Origin: Bacteroidota bacterium | GTDB lineage: Bacteria; Bacteroidota; Ignavibacteria; UBA10030; UBA8401 | DNA length: 37,123 nucleotides | Direction: 5' to 3' | Assembly: GCA_020052095.1 (NCBI GenBank) | Contig: JAGVPT010000138.1 | Location: 1 to 37,123, forward strand | Part shown: one piece after another, positions 7,968-15,997 of the stretch | How positions within the stretch are numbered: the first letter of the stretch is position 1 | How the letters are laid out: each line of letters starts with the position of its first letter | Made by a program: the position numbers and the translations under genes | Notes under the pieces: model-generated | What the model saw: only the letters and a program-made list of their open reading frames with translations | What the model was told of the DNA's origin: nothing | The model's database searches: none

Positions 7968-9137
7968 TTACGACGCCCGCAATGCGCTGATAATGTTTAA
8001 TCGTGAAGCTCTGACTGCCGGGAGGAATCCTCCAATCAATCCCATAAAAAGGGAGAACAGAAGAGTGGAGACGACGATCTCCGGGGTTAAATGGAATCCG
8101 AATGCAAGCTCTGTGAACGAGGAAAAGTTTGTCGTGGAGAAAGAAACAAATTCTAAGAAGGCAGCGATAACGAGTCCTATGCTTCCGCCGATAAGAGACA
8201 AAAACAATGCTTCGATCAAAAACGCGGCAAGAATGCTCCGGCGTTGAAATCCGAGTGCGCGCAGGGTGCCTATCTCGACGGTTCGGTTTGCCACTGCCGC
8301 ATACATTGTAATCATTGCACCAATCATTGCGCCGGCGCTGAAGATGATGGTGATAATTAATCCGAGAACACGAATGAAAATAGCCATTCCCTGCGATTGT
8401 TCCTCGTAGAATGTTTTTTCCCGTTTCGGTTCTAGATCATTCAATCGCTGATCGGCCTGGAGCCTGTTTTTGAATCCCTCGAAGTCATTTATACTTTTTA
8501 GTTTTACCGTCAGCGATGAATACACCGGCCGATTGAAGGCGAGCATCAACTGTTCTGCATCGGCCCAAACCTCGGAGGAGAATCCGCTCTTCCCGGCATC
8601 AAAAATGCCCACGATCATCCAATGACCTGTTCCAATCTGGAGCGTTTGCCCGACCCCCGCGCCTTCGAACTGCGAGGCGACGGTAGTACTCACTATTACT
8701 TCGGAAGAGCCTTGCTGAAACATGCGCCCTTCCACCATTTTTACTTGAGGGCGCATCGCGATCGAGCCGGAGGAGACACCACGCACGGGCACATTCGCCA
8801 TGCCTTTTGTACCCTTCTTGCTTAAATTCACAATGCTGACGACGTCCGCAGTCGCCATCGGTTTACCGTCTGTTCCTGCTGCCACTTCCGGAAAGGTGGA
8901 GATGTTGGAAACCGATTCGCGCCCGATCGCACTCACGAGTTCGCTCTGAGCCGATTTCCGGACGATGATAACATTGTCGTCAGACCCGGTCGAGACCAAA
9001 GTTTGCTTCACACCTTCTGCAAGCATCAATACGGCCGCGAAGACAAAAACAACAAGCGCAATACCTCCGATGGTCAGCGACATTGTCAGGCGGCGCGTCC
9101 AGAGATTTCGAAGATTGTAAGAAAGAGGAATTTTCAT
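7968..9137 (-). CDS. ABC transporter permease, MacB/FtsX family (second permease)
   Basis: 389 residues with the MacB-like layout: one N-terminal membrane helix (residues about 20-43, IGGIALVVFVFAAVLMLAEGV), a periplasmic MacB_PCD domain (about 45-250), and three C-terminal helices forming the FtsX domain (IFIRVLGLIITIIFSAGAMIGAMI, then FLIEALFLSLIGGSIGLVIAAF, then a final helix before the LNIISALRAS end). The motif VEIGTLRALGFQRRSILAAF is the cytoplasmic coupling region that contacts the ATPase. Together with the next permease and the ATPase it would form a heterodimeric mechanotransmission-type transporter (MacAB or LolCDE-like). It is the last gene of the adaptor-ATPase-permease-permease run. 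The exported substrate is unknown. Confidence 0.9.
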   Translation of the reverse strand: MKIPLSYNLRNLWTRRLTMSLTIGGIALVVFVFAAVLMLAEGVKQTLVSTGSDDNVIIVRKSAQSELVSAIGRESVSNISTFPEVAAGTDGKPMATADVVSIVNLSKKGTKGMANVPVRGVSSGSIAMRPQVKMVEGRMFQQGSSEVIVSTTVASQFEGAGVGQTLQIGTGHWMIVGIFDAGKSGFSSEVWADAEQLMLAFNRPVYSSLTVKLKSINDFEGFKNRLQADQRLNDLEPKREKTFYEEQSQGMAIFIRVLGLIITIIFSAGAMIGAMITMYAAVANRTVEIGTLRALGFQRRSILAAFLIEALFLSLIGGSIGLVIAAFLEFVSFSTTNFSSFTELAFGFHLTPEIVVSTLLFSLFMGLIGGFLPAVRASRLNIISALRAS

Positions 9138-9176
9138 AGCACGATGTAGTTACGTTATGTTAGGCAATGCGTTGAA

Positions 9177-10340
9177 TTATCCAATTTGCCGCAAGCCATC
9201 AACAATTTTTATCCGTGCTGCACGAACAGCGGGAAAGATCGCGGCGAGCACGCCGACGAGAAGTGAAAACGTCATCGCAAGCACAATGGTCGACAGATCA
9301 ACACTAAACACCGGGAACATCGTCGGGAAACTTGCTGCAACAGCAGCAGCCATAGGAAACGTGAAGGCGATTCCGAGGCAACCGCCGATGGCCGCGATGA
9401 TCAATGATTCTCCCGCCACCAATCCGATGATATGTCCCGATGTGAATCCCAGCGTCTTCAATACAGCGTACTCCCGGATGCGTTCGCGGGCCGACATGAT
9501 GATCGTATTGGCAAGCACGAGGAGAATAATCCCGATGATGACGTATGAAATGACTTCGAGCGACGTCAAAATTGCGCTCGACAGCGACACAAAGCTCTGC
9601 TGAAATGCTTTTTCGGTTTCCGTTTTTGTCTTCGCAGACGAATTGATGAACAGCGCATCCACATTTTCCGAAATAGCCGCCGCATCATTTGCATTAGCGA
9701 TCTTGATTGCATACCAGCCGACTTGTCCGGAACGGTACGGTGTCCTTTGTTTCAATTGCTCTTCGAGATACGACCACTGGAAAAACATCTGCGTTTCGTC
9801 CGCCGTTTTGTCTCTGCCTTGATAGACCCCGCGGATCACAAAATCCCAGCGGCCCGGGAATATGTCGCCTTCAATAGGAATGACATCACCTAACTTCCAC
9901 CCGTACTTCTCCATGATCTTCTTTCCGACAACACACGAGTTACGCTCCTTCTTGAATATCTCGAGCTGTTCGTACGGAACAACATATTCCGGGTATATTT
10001 CAAGAAAAGTTTCCGCATCGATGGCGAATCGCGGAAAGAAATTGTCAAACGAGTTGTCTTTGTAGACGCCCTGGAACCAATACGCATAAGAGACACTCGT
10101 AATACCCGGTATTTTTTCGATCTGATCCCGGTACGACAACGGCAAAGGATAGATAAACGAGACTGCGTGCCGCGTGATAAGCCGGCTCGTCGAGGACGCC
10201 TCAACGCCATAATACCAGGCCGTTACGATAGTGCGAAGAAATCCGAACGCAAAGACTGCGAACGCGAGGCCGAGAATCGTCAGGAATGTGCGGAGTTTAT
10301 GCCGCAGGAGATTTTTTGTTACGAGTTTCAAGACATGCAT
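9177..10340 (-). CDS. ABC transporter permease, MacB/FtsX family (first permease)
   Basis: 387 residues, the same architecture as its downstream partner. An N-terminal helix (TILGLAFAVFAFGFLRTIVTAWY, about 22-44) is followed by a periplasmic domain, then three helices: VISYVIIGIILLVLANTIIMSA, GESLIIAAIGGCLGIAFTF and IVLAMTFSLLVGVLAAIFPAV. The coupling motif is REYAVLKTLGFTSGHIIGLV. Sequence similarity with the other permease is confined to the membrane parts, as expected for a heterodimer. The gene lies 39 bases after the ATPase gene and 39 bases before the second permease, supporting one transcript. The periplasmic domain contains YWFQGVY and FFPRFAIDAETFLEIYPEY, typical MacB_PCD segments. 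Confidence 0.9.
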   Translation of the reverse strand: MHVLKLVTKNLLRHKLRTFLTILGLAFAVFAFGFLRTIVTAWYYGVEASSTSRLITRHAVSFIYPLPLSYRDQIEKIPGITSVSYAYWFQGVYKDNSFDNFFPRFAIDAETFLEIYPEYVVPYEQLEIFKKERNSCVVGKKIMEKYGWKLGDVIPIEGDIFPGRWDFVIRGVYQGRDKTADETQMFFQWSYLEEQLKQRTPYRSGQVGWYAIKIANANDAAAISENVDALFINSSAKTKTETEKAFQQSFVSLSSAILTSLEVISYVIIGIILLVLANTIIMSARERIREYAVLKTLGFTSGHIIGLVAGESLIIAAIGGCLGIAFTFPMAAAVAASFPTMFPVFSVDLSTIVLAMTFSLLVGVLAAIFPAVRAARIKIVDGLRQIG

Positions 10341-10379
10341 AAATCTTTTCTTCCAAATTGAAACACTTGGATGAAGGGA

Positions 10380-11060
10380 TCAGTTTTCCAGTAGGTCGCC
10401 CTTTTCAAGATGACGAACTTTGTGCGCTTTTTCCGCTGCGCGCGGGTCGTGCGTCACCATAACAATTGTCTTTTTGAATTCGGTGTTTAAGCGTTCCATT
10501 AGCAGCAGGATCTCGTCGGCAGACTTTTTGTCGAGGTCGCCCGTCGGTTCATCGGCAACAATGATGGTTGGATCGGTAACGATCGCGCGTGCGATTGCAA
10601 CACGTTGTTCCTGTCCACCGGAAAGTTGTTTCGGATAATGCTTCATGCGATCGCTAAGTCCGACCACGTTGAGCACCATTTCGACATGTTCCCGTTTCTC
10701 TTTTTTTGAAAGATGCGTAAGCAGGAGTGGCAGCTCGACATTTTCGTACGCTGTCAGCACGGGAAGCAGATTGTAGAATTGAAACACGAACCCGACGTGA
10801 CGCGATCGCCACTTTGCAAGCGCAGATTCCCGCAGCGTCGAGATATCTGTTCCCGCGATGACGATCGAACCGCTGTTCGGCCGGTCGATGCCGGCGATGA
10901 GGTTCAGCAAGGTGGTTTTTCCCGATCCGGACGGGCCCATCAATGCGAGAAACTCTCCTTCGGGAACATCGATGGTGATATTCTGCAGCACGGGAATTTC
11001 CAGTTTGTCACGTTTGTAAATCTTGGTGACGTTGTGTACTTGAACAATTGCTTCGGCCAT
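10380..11060 (-). CDS. ABC transporter ATP-binding protein, LolD/MacB type
   Basis: 226 residues, the usual length for LolD-like ATPases. Walker A is GPSGSGKTT (42-50), the Q-loop lies in [10 protein letters not shown] (91-100), the signature is [14 protein letters not shown] (146-159), Walker B with the D-loop is [12 protein letters not shown] (166-177), and the switch histidine is in VTHD (202-205). The signature has E where Q is usual (LSGGQ-E-QR), a minor variation. It should energise the two MacB/FtsX permeases encoded immediately downstream, with the HlyD-type adaptor encoded upstream bridging the envelope. Gaps of 39-53 bases and a shared direction support an operon. Confidence 0.94.
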   Translation of the reverse strand: MAEAIVQVHNVTKIYKRDKLEIPVLQNITIDVPEGEFLALMGPSGSGKTTLLNLIAGIDRPNSGSIVIAGTDISTLRESALAKWRSRHVGFVFQFYNLLPVLTAYENVELPLLLTHLSKKEKREHVEMVLNVVGLSDRMKHYPKQLSGGQEQRVAIARAIVTDPTIIVADEPTGDLDKKSADEILLLMERLNTEFKKTIVMVTHDPRAAEKAHKVRHLEKGDLLEN

Positions 11061-11113
11061 AATTATTTACATCGCAGATTGAGTGGTGGTGTTGGGAATT
11101 TATCGTGAAACGA

Positions 11114-12355
11114 TCATTTTGCAAGTGCGACCTTTGAACCGGACGAAAGTCTCTCCGACGGACGAAGTACTACCTTGTCGCCGACGGAGAGTCCCTGTTG
11201 TACTTCAACGCTGCTCCCGATGAGGTCGCCCGTGACGATGGAGACTTCGGTAACCCTTTCGCCTCGAAGGATGAAGACTACCTTTTTTCCGTTTCGTGAT
11301 GTCACGGCAGAGAGGGGCACAGAAATCTTGGGGGTTACGTTTTCGGCGTCCTTTTCAAGTTCCTTGCTCAGGAAGATTATTTTGGCGCTCATCTCGGGAA
11401 GAACACGGTCGTCGCGGTTTTCGAATCGCACTTTTGTCAATACGGTTGCTTTAGCGCGGTCCGCAGTCGGAACTATCTTATGGACAAATCCCCGATAGCG
11501 TTTCTCGGCGATTGCGTCAAGCGTAATTTCACACGGCTGGTTAACCGTGATCTTTTCGATGTTCGATTCCGAAACATCGGCCTCGACTTCCAGCGAAGAC
11601 ATATCGGCAAGTGTGACGAGCGCACCGCGCGAACCGGCAGCCGCGCCAAAAGGCGTGATCACTTCGCCGACATCGGCACTTTTCGTCAACACTGTACCGT
11701 CAAATGGTGCGCGGATAATCGTATTCTCCACCTGCACCTCGGCGGAACGAACACCGGCTTCTGCAAAAGTCACCGAGGCTTTGCTCGATGTTACCTGTGC
11801 AACTGCACGTTTGTATCGCGCATTTGCAACGTCAAACTCGGCCTTCGATACAAGACCCTGATCGGAAAGGGTTTTCTGGCGTCTAAAATTCGATTTCGCA
11901 TCGTCAAGCTCGGCTTGTGATTGGTCCAATACTGCCTTGGCCACAACGAGACCTGCTTTCGCCTGCCCGAGAGCAGCTTGAACGTCGCTGTCCTCGATCC
12001 TACCGAGGATGCTTCCCTTCGTCACACGGTCTCCCTCTATTACGGCGAGGTACTCGAGCCGACCGGTCCCTTTTGATGCGACCGCCGCTTTACGCTGCGC
12101 CACTACATAACCGTTCGCCGTAAGCACCGTGTTTGCCTGTGATGGATATGTAATCGATGCTGTCGCTGTCTCAACTTGTTCCGTCGAGGACACGCCTCCG
12201 CCAAAAACAAAGAAGGCGGCGAGAATGATCAACACACCTCCAAGAGACGAATAAAGAATGAGGTTCCGTTTCGGTGTGCCGGAGCCGTTCGACTCAGGGG
12301 CATTCCGATTGATACGAAGCGATGAGAGATCCGCTTTTTGTGTTTCAGATGACAT
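11114..12355 (-). CDS. Periplasmic adaptor (HlyD/RND membrane fusion) subunit of the ABC exporter
   Basis: About 413 residues from the ATG at 12355, chosen because a single membrane anchor (about residues 31-52, LILYSSLGGVLIILAAFFVF) then follows a short cytoplasmic tail; in-frame ATGs at 12394 and 12415 are alternatives and none has a strong ribosome binding site. The order is anchor, first half of the barrel-sandwich (lipoyl) domain (VLTANGYVVAQRKAAVASKGTGRLEYLAVIEGDRVTKG), coiled-coil hairpin (AALGQAKAGLVVAKAVLDQSQAELDDAKSNFRRQKTL onwards), second lipoyl half (TIIRAPFDGTVLTK), beta-barrel and membrane-proximal domain. MacA-type adaptors link the inner-membrane transporter to a TolC-like channel; no such channel is encoded in this window. 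Confidence 0.92.
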   Translation of the reverse strand: MSSETQKADLSSLRINRNAPESNGSGTPKRNLILYSSLGGVLIILAAFFVFGGGVSSTEQVETATASITYPSQANTVLTANGYVVAQRKAAVASKGTGRLEYLAVIEGDRVTKGSILGRIEDSDVQAALGQAKAGLVVAKAVLDQSQAELDDAKSNFRRQKTLSDQGLVSKAEFDVANARYKRAVAQVTSSKASVTFAEAGVRSAEVQVENTIIRAPFDGTVLTKSADVGEVITPFGAAAGSRGALVTLADMSSLEVEADVSESNIEKITVNQPCEITLDAIAEKRYRGFVHKIVPTADRAKATVLTKVRFENRDDRVLPEMSAKIIFLSKELEKDAENVTPKISVPLSAVTSRNGKKVVFILRGERVTEVSIVTGDLIGSSVEVQQGLSVGDKVVLRPSERLSSGSKVALAK

Positions 12356-12467
12356 TTTTCGATTTGTGTGCTTTGGATTGACTCTAAAACGCATTTCCGG
12401 GAGGAAATGTTTCAAGACCGCGGCTTAAATATGCGAAAATTTGGAAACAGAAACAACGGAACTAGGG

Positions 12468-12498
12468 GCTATCCGATTGCTCTAAGCAATCGGATAGC
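12468..12498. repeat. Perfect 14-bp hairpin
   Basis: GCTATCCGATTGCT, a three-base loop CTA, then its exact complement. There is no T tract on either strand, so a rho-independent terminator is unlikely. It lies between the acetyltransferase stop and the adaptor start, within an otherwise featureless 110-base gap, and may be a REP-like repeat or an RNA-stabilising stem. Confidence 0.65.
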
Positions 12499-12540
12499 TC
12501 GTTATGGTGATGCCACGACTGGTAATGGCATCCCTTGGCT

Positions 12541-13077
12541 TTACTTTTCTGCCAACGTATCCAGCGCCTTTCCGGTCACGCGAAAGACGGTCCAGTCATC
12601 CAACGGAATGGCACCGAGTCCTTCGTAGAATGCGATCGACGATTCATTCCAATCCAGTACCGCCCATTCTAATCGGCCGCAATTTCTTTTCTTTGCAATT
12701 TTCGCTAAGTGAACGAGGAGAGCTTTGCCGATCCCCTTTCCGCGCAATTCAGGAAAAACGTAAAGGTCCTCAAGATAAATTCCGGGACGCGCAAGAAACG
12801 TCGAATAGTTGTGGAAGAAGAGCGCAAAGCCGGCAGGTTGAGTATCATAGTACGCAATAACCACTTCCGCATATTTTTTCTTCCCAAACAACGTTACGCG
12901 AAGAAGTTCTTCCGTTGCAACACAGTCCTGCGACAAGTGTTCGTATTCCGCCAGCCCTTTGATAAGGGTAAGAATTAACGGGACGTCTTTCTCGGTCGCG
13001 CTTTCTATTCGAATAGATCGTGCCAATGAGCGAGTAATTCCTCGATAGCGTGTTATTTCATTGCGGGCATACCCCAT
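12541..13077 (-). CDS. GNAT-family N-acetyltransferase
   Basis: The GNAT domain starts at SIRIESATEKDVPLILTLIKGLAEYE and runs to the end. Visible motifs are the beta4 strand YLEDLYVFPELRGKGIGKALL (acetyl-CoA pyrophosphate loop R/Q-x-x-G-x-G/A as RGKGIG), then NCGRLEWAVLDWNESSIAFYEGLGAIPLDDW for motif B. The layout matches diamine/thialysine-type acetyltransferases (SAT/SSAT-like), so a small amine substrate is plausible but unproven. The start is uncertain: the frame is open much further upstream and encodes a DinB-like C-terminus, while no ATG lies immediately before the GNAT domain. The ATG at 13077 is used here provisionally. Confidence 0.85.
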   Translation of the reverse strand: MGYARNEITRYRGITRSLARSIRIESATEKDVPLILTLIKGLAEYEHLSQDCVATEELLRVTLFGKKKYAEVVIAYYDTQPAGFALFFHNYSTFLARPGIYLEDLYVFPELRGKGIGKALLVHLAKIAKKRNCGRLEWAVLDWNESSIAFYEGLGAIPLDDWTVFRVTGKALDTLAEK

Positions 13078-13209
13078 CGCGCTCACTCTTCGCGCGACGG
13101 TCCAGACACCTGGAACATTTAGCCCTGCCCGGCGCGTCAGTACGGTCATCTGCCCACGGTGGTGGGTTTGGTGGCGGGCCAAAGAGGCAAGGATTTCTTT
13201 ATGAAGTCT
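13078..13209 (-). pseudogene. Remnant of a DinB-family protein C-terminus, in frame with the GNAT gene
   Basis: Read in the same frame as the acetyltransferase, this stretch gives LHKEILASLARHQTHHRGQM, then TVLTRRAGLNVPGV. The HxTHHRGQ histidine motif followed by L-R-x-x-G-x-x-VPG is the metal-binding C-terminal helix of DinB-family (bacillithiol-transferase-like) proteins. Only this end is present: the upstream sequence is stopped by TAA near 13233 and is replaced by the dispersed repeat. I infer that a dinB-like gene lay upstream and was truncated by deletion or repeat insertion, leaving its tail fused to the next gene. Confidence 0.6.
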
Positions 13210-13312
13210 TTGTGACGTAGAGCCTTTGTGTAATTACATTTGCCACAAAGGCACGAAGGCACAAAGATAAGAAATCTTAGTGACTTTGAGCCTTCGTGGC
13301 AAAGCTTTTGTG
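13204..13312. repeat. CACAAAG-type dispersed inverted repeat
   Basis: TGCCACAAAGGCACGAAGGC (from 13241) and ACAAAG are mirrored by CTTTGAGCCTTCGTGGCA (ending 13301), around the central palindrome AAGATAAGAAATCTT. A further degenerate arm (AAGTCTTTGTGACGTAGAGCC) extends toward the DinB remnant. This is the best-preserved copy in the window. Confidence 0.65.
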
Positions 13313-13332
13313 TTTTGTCTGCGGTGGGCAGA

Positions 13333-14043
13333 CTATTCCTTAAGAATGTTCAGCAACCGTTCCGCCACAAAACGATTGCCTTCGTCGTTAAGATGCACTC
13401 TATCGTACGTCAGAATCCCTCTCTCCACATTGTTCGGATTATGCAATCTCAGGTATTGAGTGAAGGCGTCACGAAGATCGCACAGTGTGCTCCCGGTTTC
13501 TCGCGCAACCTGGCGGCTGATGCGAGAGTACTCATCCAGCATTGCATCATGCGGGTTTGTGCTGTCGCGCTTCTCTCCGATGACGCTCGGCGTACAAAGA
13601 ATGACACGCGCTCCCGTGTTCTGAACCGCGGCAATGATTTCTTTCAAACCGGCCTCAAATTCTTCTTTCGGCGTCCCTTTCAAATTCGGAAGGGAGTAAT
13701 GCCACACGTCGTTGACCCCAATATAGATGACAACCACTGTCGGCTTCTTGTCGAGCACGTCGTGTTGAAGTCGTTTCTGCAGATCGGTTACTTTGTTGCC
13801 GCTGATGCCAGCGCCAATCACGTCGGCGTTGATCTCGCCACGAAGTGCGCGGAGGCTGTCTTGAATAATCGTCACATATCCTTTCGGTTCAACGCCTAGC
13901 TGAGTAATGGAGTCCCCGAAAAATATGATCCGGTTTTCCTTCTGCAGAAAGTGTGCGCTGACAGCACAACCGATAATGAGTGCCACGGCGAGAAAAATGG
14001 AACGGTAGAATATAATGCTGGTAACGCGAACGATTGTTCTCAT
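13333..14043 (-). CDS. SGNH/GDSL-family hydrolase (lipase/esterase type)
   Basis: 236 residues with an N-terminal membrane or signal segment (about 10-30, IFYRSIFLAVALIIGCAVSA; the Cys26 context suggests a possible lipoprotein, but the lipobox is imperfect). Block I is FFGDSITQLG with nucleophile Ser45; block II is AGISGNKV (Gly82); block III is IGVND (Asn111); block V is YDRVHLN with Asp214 and His217. All four catalytic elements are therefore in place. Such enzymes hydrolyse esters in lipids or acetylated polysaccharides outside the cytoplasm. A second SGNH hydrolase lies six bases upstream, so the pair are probably co-expressed, perhaps acting on the same acetylated glycan. Confidence 0.9.
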   Translation of the reverse strand: MRTIVRVTSIIFYRSIFLAVALIIGCAVSAHFLQKENRIIFFGDSITQLGVEPKGYVTIIQDSLRALRGEINADVIGAGISGNKVTDLQKRLQHDVLDKKPTVVVIYIGVNDVWHYSLPNLKGTPKEEFEAGLKEIIAAVQNTGARVILCTPSVIGEKRDSTNPHDAMLDEYSRISRQVARETGSTLCDLRDAFTQYLRLHNPNNVERGILTYDRVHLNDEGNRFVAERLLNILKE

Positions 14044-14049
14044 AGAATC

Positions 14050-14730
14050 CTAGATTCCATGCTTTTTTAGAATTTTTTCAAGCTCATCGCGCCACAGCGC
14101 GTATCCTTTTGCGGTTAGATGAACGCCGTCGGTTGTCAACTCTTCAAGTAAGAGATGATCTTTCGACATTACTGCGTTGAGATTCACGAATTCAATGCCC
14201 TTGAGTCGGGCAAGGTCTGCCAGCATCGAGTCGAGTTTCTCAACTGCCAGGTTCTTCTCCGCAAATCTTTTCCATTTTGTCGAAACAAAAAGGGTCGATT
14301 GAATGATGGGAACGATCTTATGCGCCTGAAGCCCTTCTATAATCTTCTTATAGTTTTCATAAATCTTTTCGACCGGCGCATCTTGATAAATGTCATTAAT
14401 ACCCCCCATGATGCAACAAAGCTGCGGGTGAAGTTTGTAGATATACTCCATGCGCTGCAGAATTCCGGACGTGTTATCGGACCCGATTCCCCGATTTACG
14501 ATCTTTGTTCTGCCCATCAATTCGTTCCAGTTCACACCGAACGTAATCGAATTTCCGAGCATCACCACATCTGCTTTTTCCGTCTTGTATATATCATAGA
14601 GCTCCGTCTGAACCGTGTAGTTGCGGTTTTGTTTGTACAACACATCGGCACTCGTCTGAGAACAGGTGCGCCCCCAATTCAGGAATTCAAGAAAACATGT
14701 CACGCTTATGATCAGAATACTTCTCTTCAT
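14050..14730 (-). CDS. SGNH/GDSL-family hydrolase with GNS variant of block I
   Basis: 226 residues from the ATG at 14730, preceded by GGTGGAGGCGCC; eight in-frame codons upstream are rejected on that basis. A signal peptide covers about residues 1-24. Block I reads MLGNSITFG, with Asn where Asp is usual and nucleophile Ser61. Block II is NRGIGSDNT (81-86), block III GGINDI (109-114), and the dyad D201-x-x-H204 lies in TTDGVHLTAKGY. The layout is that of PAF-acetylhydrolase-like or sialate O-acetylesterase-like SGNH members, which commonly have G-N/D-S. The substrate is unknown. It lies just before the other SGNH gene and is separated from aguA by a MITE-like element. Confidence 0.9.
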   Translation of the reverse strand: MKRSILIISVTCFLEFLNWGRTCSQTSADVLYKQNRNYTVQTELYDIYKTEKADVVMLGNSITFGVNWNELMGRTKIVNRGIGSDNTSGILQRMEYIYKLHPQLCCIMGGINDIYQDAPVEKIYENYKKIIEGLQAHKIVPIIQSTLFVSTKWKRFAEKNLAVEKLDSMLADLARLKGIEFVNLNAVMSKDHLLLEELTTDGVHLTAKGYALWRDELEKILKKHGI

Positions 14731-14774
14731 GGCGCCTCCACCGTTAATTCTCACCTCTTACTTCATACTTGAGA

Positions 14775-14895
14775 CATCTGAAAAATTGTTGAGATAGTCA
14801 TGATGAGCGAAGTCGAACCATGATTTCGCTTTGAATTTCACACTTCGACTACGCTCACTGTAACTTTTGTCGGCTTAAAGACAATTTTTCAGATG
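14775..14895. mobile_element. MITE-like element with perfect 15-bp terminal inverted repeats
   Basis: Ends CATCTGAAAAATTGT (14775-14789) and ACAATTTTTCAGATG (14881-14895) are exact inverted repeats. Inside, GAGCGAAGTCGAA is mirrored by TTCGACTACGCTC. The 121-bp element has no coding capacity. Direct target duplications are not obvious. It occupies most of the gap between aguA and the SGNH hydrolases. Confidence 0.6.
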
Positions 14896-14957
14896 CCTTT
14901 ACTTCTTACTTCTTACCTCTTCCTTCTCACCTCTTATCTCTTCCATCCTATCTCTTC
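14896..14957. repeat. Low-complexity CTTCTTACCTCTT word repeat
   Basis: Variants of CTTACTT, CTTACCTCTT, CTCACCTCTT and ATCTCTT follow one another. The tract starts one base after the MITE-like element and reaches into the aguA stop codon at 14948, so the final residues of AguA may be repeat-derived. Confidence 0.6.
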
Positions 14958-15997
14958 ACCAGGGGCTCCTGTTGACTTATGCAATGCAGCGTTCCAAGCC
15001 CCCACACGAGGTCAACACAGTCAATGCCGGTCACAATGCGGTCCTGAAACTCGCGTTGGAGGATTTCTATCGCGATAGCGTCGTTTTTATCTCGAAATGT
15101 CGGCACCAGCACAAGGTTGTTCGCGATGAGAAAGTTTGCGTAGCTCGCGGGGACGCGCTGGTCCTTGAACACGATCGGGTCCGGCATTGGAAGTTCGACA
15201 ATTCGGAAAGGTCTTCCCTTCACATCGGTCATCTCTTTAAGCACCGAAAGATTGTTCAGCAGAATGGCGTAATTTTCATCGCGGGGATTTGTTTCCACTG
15301 CGGCGACAATTGTGTTCGGATTAACAAATCGTGCTGTGTCGTCGATGTGTCCGTCTGTGTCGTCGCCGACAATGCCGTCGTCGAGCCATAATATTTTTGT
15401 CACGTTGTAATAATCAGCGAGAAATTCTTCTATCTCTTCCTGTGTGAGGGCAGGATTTCTATTCTCGTTCAACAAACAAGATTTGCTCGTCAGCAAACAT
15501 CCTTCTCCATTGACGTCAATCGATCCCCCTTCCATGACAATACCGGGGTAAAAAACGGGTAAGCCCTGCATTTCCGCAATGAGCGTCGGAACGCCATCAT
15601 CCAAATCGTACGGGGGATATTTTCCTCCCCACGCGTTGTATCCCCAATCGATAATCGCGAGCGGGTTTGTTGATTCAGAATTTACGACAAAGGCGGGTCC
15701 ATAATCCCGGCACCATGTGTCGTTAGTTGGGATCTTATTAAGGGTGAACCGTGAACGATCGATCTTGGCGCTTGTCAGCCGGGTCAGAACATCATCGTGC
15801 ATAGCAGCGTCAGCGACGTTGATATTCACCTGCTGGTACGGGGTGATTGCCTTAACGATCTTGGTAAAAACATCGGGGATTGGCTCGAACCTACCAGGCC
15901 ATGTCTCTTTGTTGTGGGGCCATGAGAGCCAAGTTGCCGCCTGTGGCTCCCACTCTGCGGGAAAGCGGTATCCGAGTTGCTTTGGAGTCTTATTCAA
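14948..15997 (-). CDS. aguA: Agmatine deiminase
   Basis: Converts agmatine to N-carbamoylputrescine and ammonia, the first step of putrescine synthesis by the agmatine route, in the cytoplasm. From the TTG at 15997 the protein is 349 residues, normal for the family, and begins NKTPKQLGYRFPAEWEPQ. Guanidino-group enzyme features are NDTWCRDYGPAFVV (92-105), YNAWGGKYPP (120-129), EGGSIDVNGEG (156-166), DGIVGDDTDGHIDD (207-220; His217) and the catalytic cysteine in GLGTLHCISQQEP (Cys339). The frame is open further upstream, but that part overlaps aguB; the TTG overlapping the aguB TGA suggests translational coupling. The peptidyl-arginine deiminase family is the only serious alternative, and pairing with aguB argues for agmatine. 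Confidence 0.93.
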   Translation of the reverse strand: MNKTPKQLGYRFPAEWEPQAATWLSWPHNKETWPGRFEPIPDVFTKIVKAITPYQQVNINVADAAMHDDVLTRLTSAKIDRSRFTLNKIPTNDTWCRDYGPAFVVNSESTNPLAIIDWGYNAWGGKYPPYDLDDGVPTLIAEMQGLPVFYPGIVMEGGSIDVNGEGCLLTSKSCLLNENRNPALTQEEIEEFLADYYNVTKILWLDDGIVGDDTDGHIDDTARFVNPNTIVAAVETNPRDENYAILLNNLSVLKEMTDVKGRPFRIVELPMPDPIVFKDQRVPASYANFLIANNLVLVPTFRDKNDAIAIEILQREFQDRIVTGIDCVDLVWGLGTLHCISQQEPLVKR

